A stretch of 30,419 nt of DNA from a virus. The position numbers were made by a program, and so were the translations under genes. Positions 1 to 8,361 of the stretch are shown piece after piece. The stretch is from positions 1-30,419 of the IMG/VR virus record IMGVR_UViG_3300025168_000410; one strand, given 5' to 3'. Below the pieces are notes generated by a model that had not been told where the DNA came from, made no database searches, and worked only from the letters and a program-made list of their open reading frames with translations. The first letter of the stretch is position 1, and each line of letters begins with the position of its first letter.

Positions 1-3000
1 TTCGAGATCAAAGTTATCTGGCATGTCGAGGTTACTGAGATTAGGCTTGTACCTTCGTCTCTTATACCGGCCCTCGGTAGCGCCGGGAACAAAGTCCTTG
101 TCGATTACCCCAGCCGCGCTGAGGCCAGTCAGCGCCAGCGTAGAAGCAGCGCTTCTGTAGAAAGGGATGAAACGAGACGCAGTCCTCCAAGAGCTAGACT
201 CTAGAGGCTCGCCGTTCTTGGCGCTCTGAACAGTATCAACAATCAAGTTGTTTACTGAGTTCAGCGCACCCGTTGCGGCGCTTCGCCCGACCTCAATCTT
301 AGGTGTGTACCTTTGATTCTCGGGCTCAAATAAGATGTCAGCGGTTGGGGTAAGAACAGAACTCCAGTGCCCAAGCAAGGGCAAACGAGTAACTGCTCTG
401 GCTATAAAGTTACCGGGGTTAGCACGAGCATCGTCTAAGGTCTCGTCAATGCTTCTGCCTTTGTAAGACTCCCTAATAACTTGGTTGATAGTTTCACCAA
501 GCATGTAGGCGGCATACATTCCAGCCGAAGCCTTAAGAGGCATCTGAGCTGCGTCAAGGATGTTGTTGTCATACCAAGATCTTTGCCATGAAGTCATAGC
601 GTATGCAACCCTACCCAGAGCACCTTGGTTGGTAGCGCCGGTTGGGGTTTGCATAAGGCTCTGCTCAGAGACTCGCTTGTTCATAACACCGACCATCATA
701 TCCCTGACCCTGTTAAAGCTGTCATGGAACAGTTCCTGCTCTGCTTTGTTTGAGCCAGTGTATCGGTAAATCTCAAGCATGTCCATGTGACGGAACGTGC
801 CTGTTGTTTTCAAGCTGTTGGTTGCAGCGCCAGCCTTTCTAAGAACAGCAAGACGATCAGCATCCAGAAGCCCAGCCCGTTGCATCTTCTCAGCAACCTG
901 CCAGTTTCCTCCAAAGCCTTCTTCCCTAGCCATTCCAGTCCAAGCCTTCATCCGGGCTTTTTCGCCTGCCTTAAATACGGCTTCTTCTGATGCACCCTTA
1001 GCCAAAGCCTTAGCCGAAGCCTCTTCAGCAACAGCATCCAACTCGTCAGCCGACTTCGACAACCTCGCCGTCAGCTTCTCAGCCGCAACAAAGAACCTCC
1101 CGAACTCATTCTGCTGCGACATGACGTGCATGATGCGAGCAAAGTTAGAGAAGTAGTCAAGACCGCCGAGAGTCATGCCGACATTAGCCCCGGCCTTGAG
1201 AAGGTCAGGAACAGTGTCTGCGCCCCAGCGGACATCAGCAAACGGAGCAAGGACTCGCGGAACAAGGCCGAACTGGAAACTACCAGCAAAGCTCTCGTCC
1301 TGAACGAACCGTTTAAGATTGTGCATACGGTACTGGCGAACAGTCAGGCCAATTACTTCCATCAACTGCCTTTTCTCAGAGCCGCGAATGCTTTTGAAGA
1401 TGTGGCCCAGTGTCCTAATGACATCAGAGGGGCTGTAAATTCTAGCAAGCGTAGCACCAAGAACTTCGGTTGAGAGGATAGTCTGACCAATACCACCGCC
1501 ATAAACCGCACCTGCGGCAGACACGGCTGTGTCAGATACAAACTCTTGAACACTGTCAACCTCGCTTCGCATTGTTGGCGAACGGCCTTCAGCAATAGCG
1601 AGTTTTTCTCGAAGGTTATTAAGCCCGTCTTTCCAAGACCTCTTTTCTTGTGCAGTCCCAAGCTCACGTGACATGCGGGTTTCTACCCAGTCAAGGGTCT
1701 CTTGCATAGTCAAGCCGGGAATACCCCAACGCTCTTGATGTCGAGCGGTGTTCATTGCGCGGAAACCAGAAGACTGGAAGTAGCGAGACATACCGCCAGC
1801 AAAGTCCCAGTCAAGGAACTCTTCTAGCTCTTTGTTCCCCCACACCAATTCCTCAAGCTGCCTGCCTTTTTCAGACTTAGGCCCGTTGTGTCGGACAGTC
1901 TGTAGACGACCGTTAGCACCAATTTCAAAAGAGTCTTCGCCGGTCAGGTTAGCCTTGACCCGGTTAGCGGCTCGCTCCATAGGAGTGAAGCCGTCTTCGC
2001 CCTTGGTAACAAGCCCCTTTAGATACTCTTCTTCGGTTACGCCGATATCATCAGCAGTGTCAGCCTTTAGGTTTTCACGCTTAAGGTTCTTAGGGAGAGG
2101 TTGCCCTTCTACGTCAAGCCAGACGACTTCGCCATCTACAACCTTACGCTCCGCATGGCCCATTGCAACCAAGGTATCAAGATGAACCTCGTCTGTTTCT
2201 GTCCATTGCTTTGTGAAGTGCTTGCTCAGCCCTGCAAGAAAGCCGTCCTCATTTTGAATGATGGAGGCAGGGTTCCAACGTCGGGGGAAGAAGTTAGGCG
2301 TGGGTTTGTAAAGACCTGCCGCCGCTCCTGTTTTTCCAATGTCATCAGCGTGCTTCTTCCAAAGTTTAGCGAGCTTAATAACATCTTCGTCTGTTGAAAT
2401 CTCTGATCCCGTAATGTGTCGGATTACTTGTTTATCGAATTCTTTCCTGTTGTTCTTGTACGTTCTGAATTTGAAAGCAGACCCAAACTTACCCGCGTCG
2501 TTTATGCGCTGGTACTCTCCGAGCAACTCAGAGGTTCGGACTTGCATGTCATTACGAATGTCTTCAAGAGACCTGTATACTTTCTGAGACCTAGGGTCAA
2601 GCGAGCCTACCCTGAGCTTCGAGTTATCAAACTCATGAACAAGTTCACGAAGAACACCTAGAGTTGATCTAGCAGTTTGATTGAGACCTGTGCCAGACTG
2701 GGCAACATTACCCAACTGCCTAAGACCCCACGACTGCAAAACCTTACCTATCATTGTACCGTCTTCGATTAGAGCGTTTGCTCCAAAGTCAACAGCGTCA
2801 GCGATTTCGTCAAGAGCCGCTGCCCTTGCTACCCTAGTTTTAGGAGGGTCAGCCACAAGACGCTCAGCAACCTCTCGGACCCTAGAGCCCGACACTGTAT
2901 CAATACGGTCGGCCTCCTTTGCTGTCTGGTCCTTGATGGTTTTCTTAGCTCTGCGTACAGTAGCCTGCGCGTTCTTTAGCTGCTTCTTCCATGAGTCAGA

Positions 3001-4917
3001 AGTAGAGGGGTTAGCCTTTAGGATCTTAATAGTGTCCTGTGCTCCGACCAGACGGTTGACCGCCTTAGTAAGAGAAGACCCAGAGACCACTCGGTCAGTA
3101 GAGAAAGTCGAGCCGTCTCGGAAGCGCCGCGCTCTTGACTGAGCAAACCCAGCAAGAGGGTCAGGCTCACCCAGAGACTGGAGCTTTCCAGACACCGTGC
3201 CCATGTGATCAAGCTCGGCCTCAGTCAGTCGTCGGCGAGCTGCCGCATCCTGTAGCTCTTGAAGCTGTGCCTTCCAGAACGGAAGCTCTTCAGGCCCTGC
3301 CGCCGGTCGAGCACGCTTAGCCTGAGAAGCAATACGCCTCTCTTGTTTAGCAAGTTCTTCGGGCATAATCTCCTTCGCTCTCTTAAGAACGGCAGAGTTA
3401 TTAGCGGAGTTAGGAAGCTCTCGTGCAGCGCGGCCCAAGGACTCAGCAAACGCAATCGACTCAAGCTGGTTTCCAGCAAAGGTTTCAACAGCGTCAGACT
3501 TAGCCTTAGACACCTTACGCGCGTCAGCAATTATGTCTGACATGACACGGTGAACCGCAACAGCATCAAGACCCTCTTCGCCCACGTTGTCAGCAAGGCG
3601 CTCCATAACATCAGCCACCTGAAAGCGGTGAAGCCCTGACTCTCTGAGCAGGTCGTCATCTAGATAGATAGCCATCTGGTTGAAGTCATCACCAAGCAAC
3701 CGCTCGGATGCACGCTGCACCCGAACACCGGCTTGGTCTACTCGGAACTGAGCGTTAAGGTTATCAAGACTGTGAGCAATAGGTGATGAGTTACCGCCAC
3801 CAGCGACATCAGCAGAAGCCCTTCGGACCTCCTTGAGGTTCTGGTATGAGCCTCTACTAAACCCTGCTGTAGCAAAGCCCAGAGCAGCACCCATGCCGGT
3901 AACCAAACCAAGCTCGGCCCAACTGAATTCAGTCTGGTACTCCGGGTCATCCCAAAGAACCTCACTGTTCTGGATTCTCTGCTGCTGGATAGCAACATCA
4001 AACGCTGCCCCCTGAGAAGCAAGCTCAACAGCGACAGCGGCGCGATGGCCGATGCGGTTGGCAATGCTGGTGTGAACTGCGGCGGGTGACTTAGCCAAAG
4101 CTGTAGCCACCTTACCAGCGGTTGCACCACCGACACGGGAGACAGACTTGCCGATCATGCCAGCAGCCTGCCCCAGCTTACCTGCCCCACCCACCGGCAA
4201 GACTACGCTCGGTGCGAAAGTAGGGTCCGTCAGGATGTAGTTAAACACACCCGAACCAACGTAGCTGGCAGTGTTAGAAAAGATGTTGGATTCTTCCGAC
4301 CAGTTATCCATGTTCTGTCTGGCCTTAGCAGCCTGAAGCTCACGCATCTGGAGGAAGTGAAAGTGGTTACGGTTTCGTGCGCCCTTAAGAACATCGGCCA
4401 TGTCTCGGCCATTGATTCTCTGGACGGCTGCGGACTTTATCTTATTACTCGGATTCGCTGTCCACTCAGCCACGGCTTCGTTTGCGTCGAAGTTCTCATC
4501 CTTGAACATAAGGATGGTGTCCAACTCATTGACATTCTGGACCGGGCTCAGTCGGTTAGACAAAGCGCGGTATCCATCAACCTCCCGAAGAGAACCCTCA
4601 GGCATTGCCTCGCGCATAATGTTTGCAGCGCCAAGGGATACAAAACGGTTCTCTCCAAACTCAGCATCGTTCGAGTCTACAAGAGAGGCGGGGTTGTTCA
4701 TTAGCCATGTGGCAATGTTACCCGGCTCAAGCATAGCTGCGTTGATCTGAGACTCGTGAAAGGTTACACCCCAGAAGCCTAGCTCCGGCGGGGCAGCGGT
4801 TACGTCAAACCCTTGGACTGCGTCCCCTTCCAAGTAGAGGTCGGGGGTTGATCCTGATGGGTCTGTTGTACCATAACGAAGCTCTGAGATAGGAGAGCCA
4901 ACTGTGAATCGAGACAT
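1..4917 (-). CDS. gp16-like internal virion (core) protein, 3' end cut by window edge
   Basis: An open frame runs from the ATG at 4917 without a stop to base 1, giving at least 1639 residues, and the stop lies outside the window. The start is preceded by AAAGGAAG at good spacing. It follows the gp14-like and gp15-like genes, which is the position of T7 gene 16, whose product (1318 aa) forms the ejected inner core that helps DNA cross the cell envelope. The sequence is mostly charged, Ala/Arg/Lys/Glu-rich and apparently helical. A Gly/Ala-rich hydrophobic stretch at about residues 328-352 could be a membrane-active segment. I could not find a soluble lytic transglycosylase signature (the Glu followed by a G-L-M-Q motif) that T7 gp16 carries at its N-terminus. 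Assignment rests on size, composition and synteny, not on a motif. Confidence 0.75.
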   Translation of the reverse strand, partial: MSRFTVGSPISELRYGTTDPSGSTPDLYLEGDAVQGFDVTAAPPELGFWGVTFHESQINAAMLEPGNIATWLMNNPASLVDSNDAEFGENRFVSLGAANIMREAMPEGSLREVDGYRALSNRLSPVQNVNELDTILMFKDENFDANEAVAEWTANPSNKIKSAAVQRINGRDMADVLKGARNRNHFHFLQMRELQAAKARQNMDNWSEESNIFSNTASYVGSGVFNYILTDPTFAPSVVLPVGGAGKLGQAAGMIGKSVSRVGGATAGKVATALAKSPAAVHTSIANRIGHRAAVAVELASQGAAFDVAIQQQRIQNSEVLWDDPEYQTEFSWAELGLVTGMGAALGFATAGFSRGSYQNLKEVRRASADVAGGGNSSPIAHSLDNLNAQFRVDQAGVRVQRASERLLGDDFNQMAIYLDDDLLRESGLHRFQVADVMERLADNVGEEGLDAVAVHRVMSDIIADARKVSKAKSDAVETFAGNQLESIAFAESLGRAARELPNSANNSAVLKRAKEIMPEELAKQERRIASQAKRARPAAGPEELPFWKAQLQELQDAAARRRLTEAELDHMGTVSGKLQSLGEPDPLAGFAQSRARRFRDGSTFSTDRVVSGSSLTKAVNRLVGAQDTIKILKANPSTSDSWKKQLKNAQATVRRAKKTIKDQTAKEADRIDTVSGSRVREVAERLVADPPKTRVARAAALDEIADAVDFGANALIEDGTMIGKVLQSWGLRQLGNVAQSGTGLNQTARSTLGVLRELVHEFDNSKLRVGSLDPRSQKVYRSLEDIRNDMQVRTSELLGEYQRINDAGKFGSAFKFRTYKNNRKEFDKQVIRHITGSEISTDEDVIKLAKLWKKHADDIGKTGAAAGLYKPTPNFFPRRWNPASIIQNEDGFLAGLSKHFTKQWTETDEVHLDTLVAMGHAERKVVDGEVVWLDVEGQPLPKNLKRENLKADTADDIGVTEEEYLKGLVTKGEDGFTPMERAANRVKANLTGEDSFEIGANGRLQTVRHNGPKSEKGRQLEELVWGNKELEEFLDWDFAGGMSRYFQSSGFRAMNTARHQERWGIPGLTMQETLDWVETRMSRELGTAQEKRSWKDGLNNLREKLAIAEGRSPTMRSEVDSVQEFVSDTAVSAAGAVYGGGIGQTILSTEVLGATLARIYSPSDVIRTLGHIFKSIRGSEKRQLMEVIGLTVRQYRMHNLKRFVQDESFAGSFQFGLVPRVLAPFADVRWGADTVPDLLKAGANVGMTLGGLDYFSNFARIMHVMSQQNEFGRFFVAAEKLTARLSKSADELDAVAEEASAKALAKGASEEAVFKAGEKARMKAWTGMAREEGFGGNWQVAEKMQRAGLLDADRLAVLRKAGAATNSLKTTGTFRHMDMLEIYRYTGSNKAEQELFHDSFNRVRDMMVGVMNKRVSEQSLMQTPTGATNQGALGRVAYAMTSWQRSWYDNNILDAAQMPLKASAGMYAAYMLGETINQVIRESYKGRSIDETLDDARANPGNFIARAVTRLPLLGHWSSVLTPTADILFEPENQRYTPKIEVGRSAATGALNSVNNLIVDTVQSAKNGEPLESSSWRTASRFIPFYRSAASTLALTGLSAAGVIDKDFVPGATEGRYKRRRYKPNLSNLDMPDNFDLE

Positions 4918-4938
4918 AATCTTCCTTTGCTACCTGCA

Positions 4939-7764
4939 TCACCCGTCAACATAAGTCCAAGCATCAAAATCATCGATTGATCCCTGAGCACTTGGGGTAT
5001 TAGAAACATCGGGGGCTTCAAACAGGAGGGGATTTATTACGTTAAGAACTGTACCGGCAGGAACAAACACTTGATCGCCGGTAGGTAGAGTAAGGTATGC
5101 GTCGTTAGTGCTGACAGCAGGCTCAAGGATCACGCCGTTGTTCATAGTGAACTCAACGATTGCCCCGCCATAACCCTGAGGAGTTTCAAGCATCCTCATC
5201 TTAGACTTATACTGACTGTCCCACCTAGCCTGAAGCTGACCAGCTTCCGGCCTGTTAGTAGGATCAACAAGATCAGCAAGCACGTCGTTACCAAGCATAC
5301 CCATTTCCATAAGGTTGGTGGGAGTCTGCTGCCCGCTGAGGCCCATAGCCTCCTGCAAGAACGAGCGATATGCTGTATTGAAGGGTGCGGTCATGTTACC
5401 AGCAACGAGTTCTTCGACATTGGCGTAATCTTCGCCACCGATGTAGCCGTTGGGGTCTTGCACCAAGTGCATCTTCCCACCGATAGATCGAGGTCGATAG
5501 CCATCCTTACGGACTGTAGCATAAAGCTGGTTTGCAATCATTTCAGGGGTTAGACCTTGGTCTAAGGCCATACCCGCTGCTGCCAAGACTCGCCAGTTTC
5601 TGCCAATACCATTAGTATCCGACATAATCATTTGGTTAATCTGATCAGCTGTTCCAGCTTCGTCGCTGAGAGTTATCTCACCGTTCTCCTGAAACACCGC
5701 CGCAAGAGACGTAGCAATAGCAAGCCCTTGGCTTACTGTGTCTTGATCGCTTACCCTGTCTGCTGTAAGCCATGTGCTAATATCAGGTGAATTAAGAATA
5801 GTCTGAACGCCGTTGCCCATAGAAGCTCTAGCAACAGGGTCGTCTGAACCCATTTGTCCTAGACGCGAGTTAGTTCTCGCCCACATAATAGCGGCTTCAG
5901 CATTAGGGGCAGCAGAAGACGCTTGGTCTATAAGACTGTCAAGGCTTCCCCCAGCTCCGGGAGCGAGCGTTGTAAGGAACTCAACAGCAGCGGCAACCTC
6001 GTGCTCGTTGTTTGATTGGAGACGAGACATGAACAGGGTTGATCGTTCGGACGGGAAACCGTTCGCTGCTACAACACCCGGAAGATTGTACTGCGATGCT
6101 TCTGCTCTCGCAAAATACATGTTAAGCTCAGCGTTGTCTTCGTTGTATTCAAGAGGCTGACCATCCCATGAGTCCAGCTTAGCCCGAGCCTCGCTGCCTT
6201 CAGGAATAAACTGCCCCACATGCTGGCGCATACCAGCAATTTCATCAACGCCGACAGGAAGCAGATCAAGATTACCAAGCTCTGTACCGCTCATTCGGAA
6301 CCGAGATAAAGGGTCATGCCTGTAAGCCCTGTTTGCGCCACCGGGACCGGTTCGTTGGCCTGTAAAGTAGCCGCCATAAACCTGCTGGTCGCCGTTGTCT
6401 TTAAGATGGAGACGGGCTTGGCTCTGTCGGGCCGCTTCAAACCTATCACGAACTGTCTGCCTAAGAAGGATCTCTTCGGTAGAGGGGTTCTCACTTGTCA
6501 GGTTAAGCTCCCTAATAACTCTAGCCTCTTCACGGTCATAGGAATCAAAGCCCTGCTGATCTCGGTCAAGGAGTGCTCCAAGATTACCCCGCTGGTGAAT
6601 AACACCATCACCTGTAGCGACAGGGATACGGGTTGCTTCTTGCAGTCGGACGATAGCAGCCTGAGCTGTGTTATCGACCGTCTTCTGTCCTGACTGTAGC
6701 GCAGCATTAAGCATTGCCTCTTGCTCGGCAGGAGCAAACACAAGACCGCCGTCGATCTTTATGCTCGCAAGCTCTTTGATTCGGCCAATGTCACCGCCTG
6801 CGTCGATACCATAACGACCGCCTGCCATGTTGGAGATGGTGCTGCGGATATGCTTGCGAACTGTTTCGACCTGCTGCTCAGGGGAAAGATGGCTCAGCTT
6901 CTCGGTCAGAGTAACGCCAATCTGAGCCTCAAGGTCTCCGACCGTCTGGTCACCTAGGACCGTAGACATGGTGTCTGCCTCTAGCTGCCGACCACCATTG
7001 AAGGTGTTAGATTTTTCAATTTCCAAAACGTGTCTTTGACGAAGATTTTCAGTAACATTTGCTGACCACGTAATAATGTTGTGGGTCAAGACTTCTGCGT
7101 CTGCTTCTTCTAGCTCATTGAGGTCGGAAGCGGCAGCCATTTCCGCAAGCGCCCAGTCTTGGACACGACGGCCAATGTTTGTCCCGTCCCCGATAAGGGT
7201 GGCCTTAAGGGCTGGGTCTTCGTTCATCTGTGCAACAAGAGCAAGACCGCCCTTTTCTACCGACATCTTTGCGGAGTTAAACTTCTGCCTGTACTCTTCT
7301 TTGTTAGTACGGTCGATAGAAGAATAAGCCCTCTTCCAGCTATTGGCATAGACACCTGACTCTTCTTGACTCGGGGCGTTGTTCATCCGGGTGCGAAGCT
7401 CTCGCTCACCCCACTCAGGACCACGCCACTCACTGTCTTCAATAATCTGCCGACGAACCTCGTCTGCTTTCCGAAGGCGCTGGTTCTGAAACGCTGCTGA
7501 GTGCCGGTTAAGCTCTCGCTCAACCTTGTTGTAGCTGCGTTCTTTCAGCGTCTTTAGTTCATTGTTAATCTGTGCGCGGCCTTGTGCCGCCCCAACAATT
7601 CCTCTCCCAAAGGAAAACATTGCGTCTCTGAATCTCTCTGCCTCAGTTGGCTGAGCTTGTTGGTTACGACCGGGAGTTGCAACTCGCACCTGCGGAGCTG
7701 TAAAGCCTGCGGAGACTGATCCAACTCCCTTGTTGAGGGGAGTGCTATCTTCCTTACGTGCCAT
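4939..7764 (-). CDS. gp15-like internal virion protein
   Basis: The product has 941 residues, against 747 for T7 gp15. The ATG at 7764 has a TAGGAG ribosome site seven bases upstream. It lies 8 nt after the gp14-like gene and 21 nt before the gp16-like gene, the T7 14-15-16 order. The N-terminal third is rich in Arg, Glu and Gln and looks like long helices, and the C-terminal part (from about residue 780) is more hydrophobic with short beta-like segments. There is no signal peptide, clear membrane segment or catalytic motif. By analogy with T7 it would be an ejected core protein forming part of the trans-envelope channel. Function is inferred from position and composition. Confidence 0.75.
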   Translation of the reverse strand: MARKEDSTPLNKGVGSVSAGFTAPQVRVATPGRNQQAQPTEAERFRDAMFSFGRGIVGAAQGRAQINNELKTLKERSYNKVERELNRHSAAFQNQRLRKADEVRRQIIEDSEWRGPEWGERELRTRMNNAPSQEESGVYANSWKRAYSSIDRTNKEEYRQKFNSAKMSVEKGGLALVAQMNEDPALKATLIGDGTNIGRRVQDWALAEMAAASDLNELEEADAEVLTHNIITWSANVTENLRQRHVLEIEKSNTFNGGRQLEADTMSTVLGDQTVGDLEAQIGVTLTEKLSHLSPEQQVETVRKHIRSTISNMAGGRYGIDAGGDIGRIKELASIKIDGGLVFAPAEQEAMLNAALQSGQKTVDNTAQAAIVRLQEATRIPVATGDGVIHQRGNLGALLDRDQQGFDSYDREEARVIRELNLTSENPSTEEILLRQTVRDRFEAARQSQARLHLKDNGDQQVYGGYFTGQRTGPGGANRAYRHDPLSRFRMSGTELGNLDLLPVGVDEIAGMRQHVGQFIPEGSEARAKLDSWDGQPLEYNEDNAELNMYFARAEASQYNLPGVVAANGFPSERSTLFMSRLQSNNEHEVAAAVEFLTTLAPGAGGSLDSLIDQASSAAPNAEAAIMWARTNSRLGQMGSDDPVARASMGNGVQTILNSPDISTWLTADRVSDQDTVSQGLAIATSLAAVFQENGEITLSDEAGTADQINQMIMSDTNGIGRNWRVLAAAGMALDQGLTPEMIANQLYATVRKDGYRPRSIGGKMHLVQDPNGYIGGEDYANVEELVAGNMTAPFNTAYRSFLQEAMGLSGQQTPTNLMEMGMLGNDVLADLVDPTNRPEAGQLQARWDSQYKSKMRMLETPQGYGGAIVEFTMNNGVILEPAVSTNDAYLTLPTGDQVFVPAGTVLNVINPLLFEAPDVSNTPSAQGSIDDFDAWTYVDG

Positions 7765-7772
7765 TATGGCTC

Positions 7773-8360
7773 CTAACCGAAGTCAATATCCCCCAAGAAA
7801 TCGTTAATGTCGAATCCGGGGATATCTAGAATAGATGAAATGTAGTTCTGATACGATGATGGGGCGTTGACTCCGCCGCTGCTAATCTGCTGTGACCACT
7901 GATGCTGACGCACCGAAGCCTCAGACAGCAAAGCGTTTGCGATGCCCATGCCCATGTTCATGCCCTCGACTCCGCCTTGAATAGCGGCGAGAACAGGGTC
8001 ATCCATCATTACCTGATTAGCGGCGATGACAGCAATCTCCTTGTTGGCAGCGTTAGCCTCTACGATAGCAGCTTGGTCAGCCGCATGAGCAGCGGCTGCG
8101 CTATCGATTGCAAACCCTGAGCCAACTGAGCCACCGCCACGATAAGCTCGGGCGGCGGCCTGAGATCCAGAGAACATAGCCAACTCTCTGGCAATGTTTT
8201 GCCGTTGAGTAGTTTCTTCCAGCTGGATCTGGTCAGTGGTTGCGTTTACGTTTCCCTGCGCAATCTCTAGCCTGCGAAGGTTGCTTGAAGCGGTGGCGCG
8301 GCTGCTTAGTTCAGCAAAGCCGGTAGCCAGTCCGCCAATCTCATTTTGAAATTCTGCCAT
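7773..8360 (-). CDS. gp14-like internal virion protein
   Basis: The protein has 195 residues, the same size as T7 gp14 (196 aa). It begins with a Ser/Ala-rich helix and continues with Gln/Ala-rich helical sequence typical of this family, including an N-terminal stretch describing Leu-Arg-Arg-Leu-Glu and a Gln-Arg-Gln-Asn-Ile-Ala-Arg-Glu segment near residue 55. The middle (residues 76-135) is strongly Ala/Gly-rich with Met-rich patches, and could insert into a membrane after ejection. It starts one base after the tail tubular protein B stop codon, so it is probably translated by coupling. In T7 the equivalent protein is part of the ejected core and sits in the outer membrane. The call is based on size, composition and synteny. 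Confidence 0.75.
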   Translation of the reverse strand: MAEFQNEIGGLATGFAELSSRATASSNLRRLEIAQGNVNATTDQIQLEETTQRQNIARELAMFSGSQAAARAYRGGGSVGSGFAIDSAAAAHAADQAAIVEANAANKEIAVIAANQVMMDDPVLAAIQGGVEGMNMGMGIANALLSEASVRQHQWSQQISSGGVNAPSSYQNYISSILDIPGFDINDFLGDIDFG

Positions 8361-8361
8361 A

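Noticed and set aside
787-1473. Overlapping plus-strand frames of 60-120 codons here and throughout the window
   Set aside because: They lie opposite long minus-strand genes, have no ribosome sites or recognisable domains, and look like shadows.
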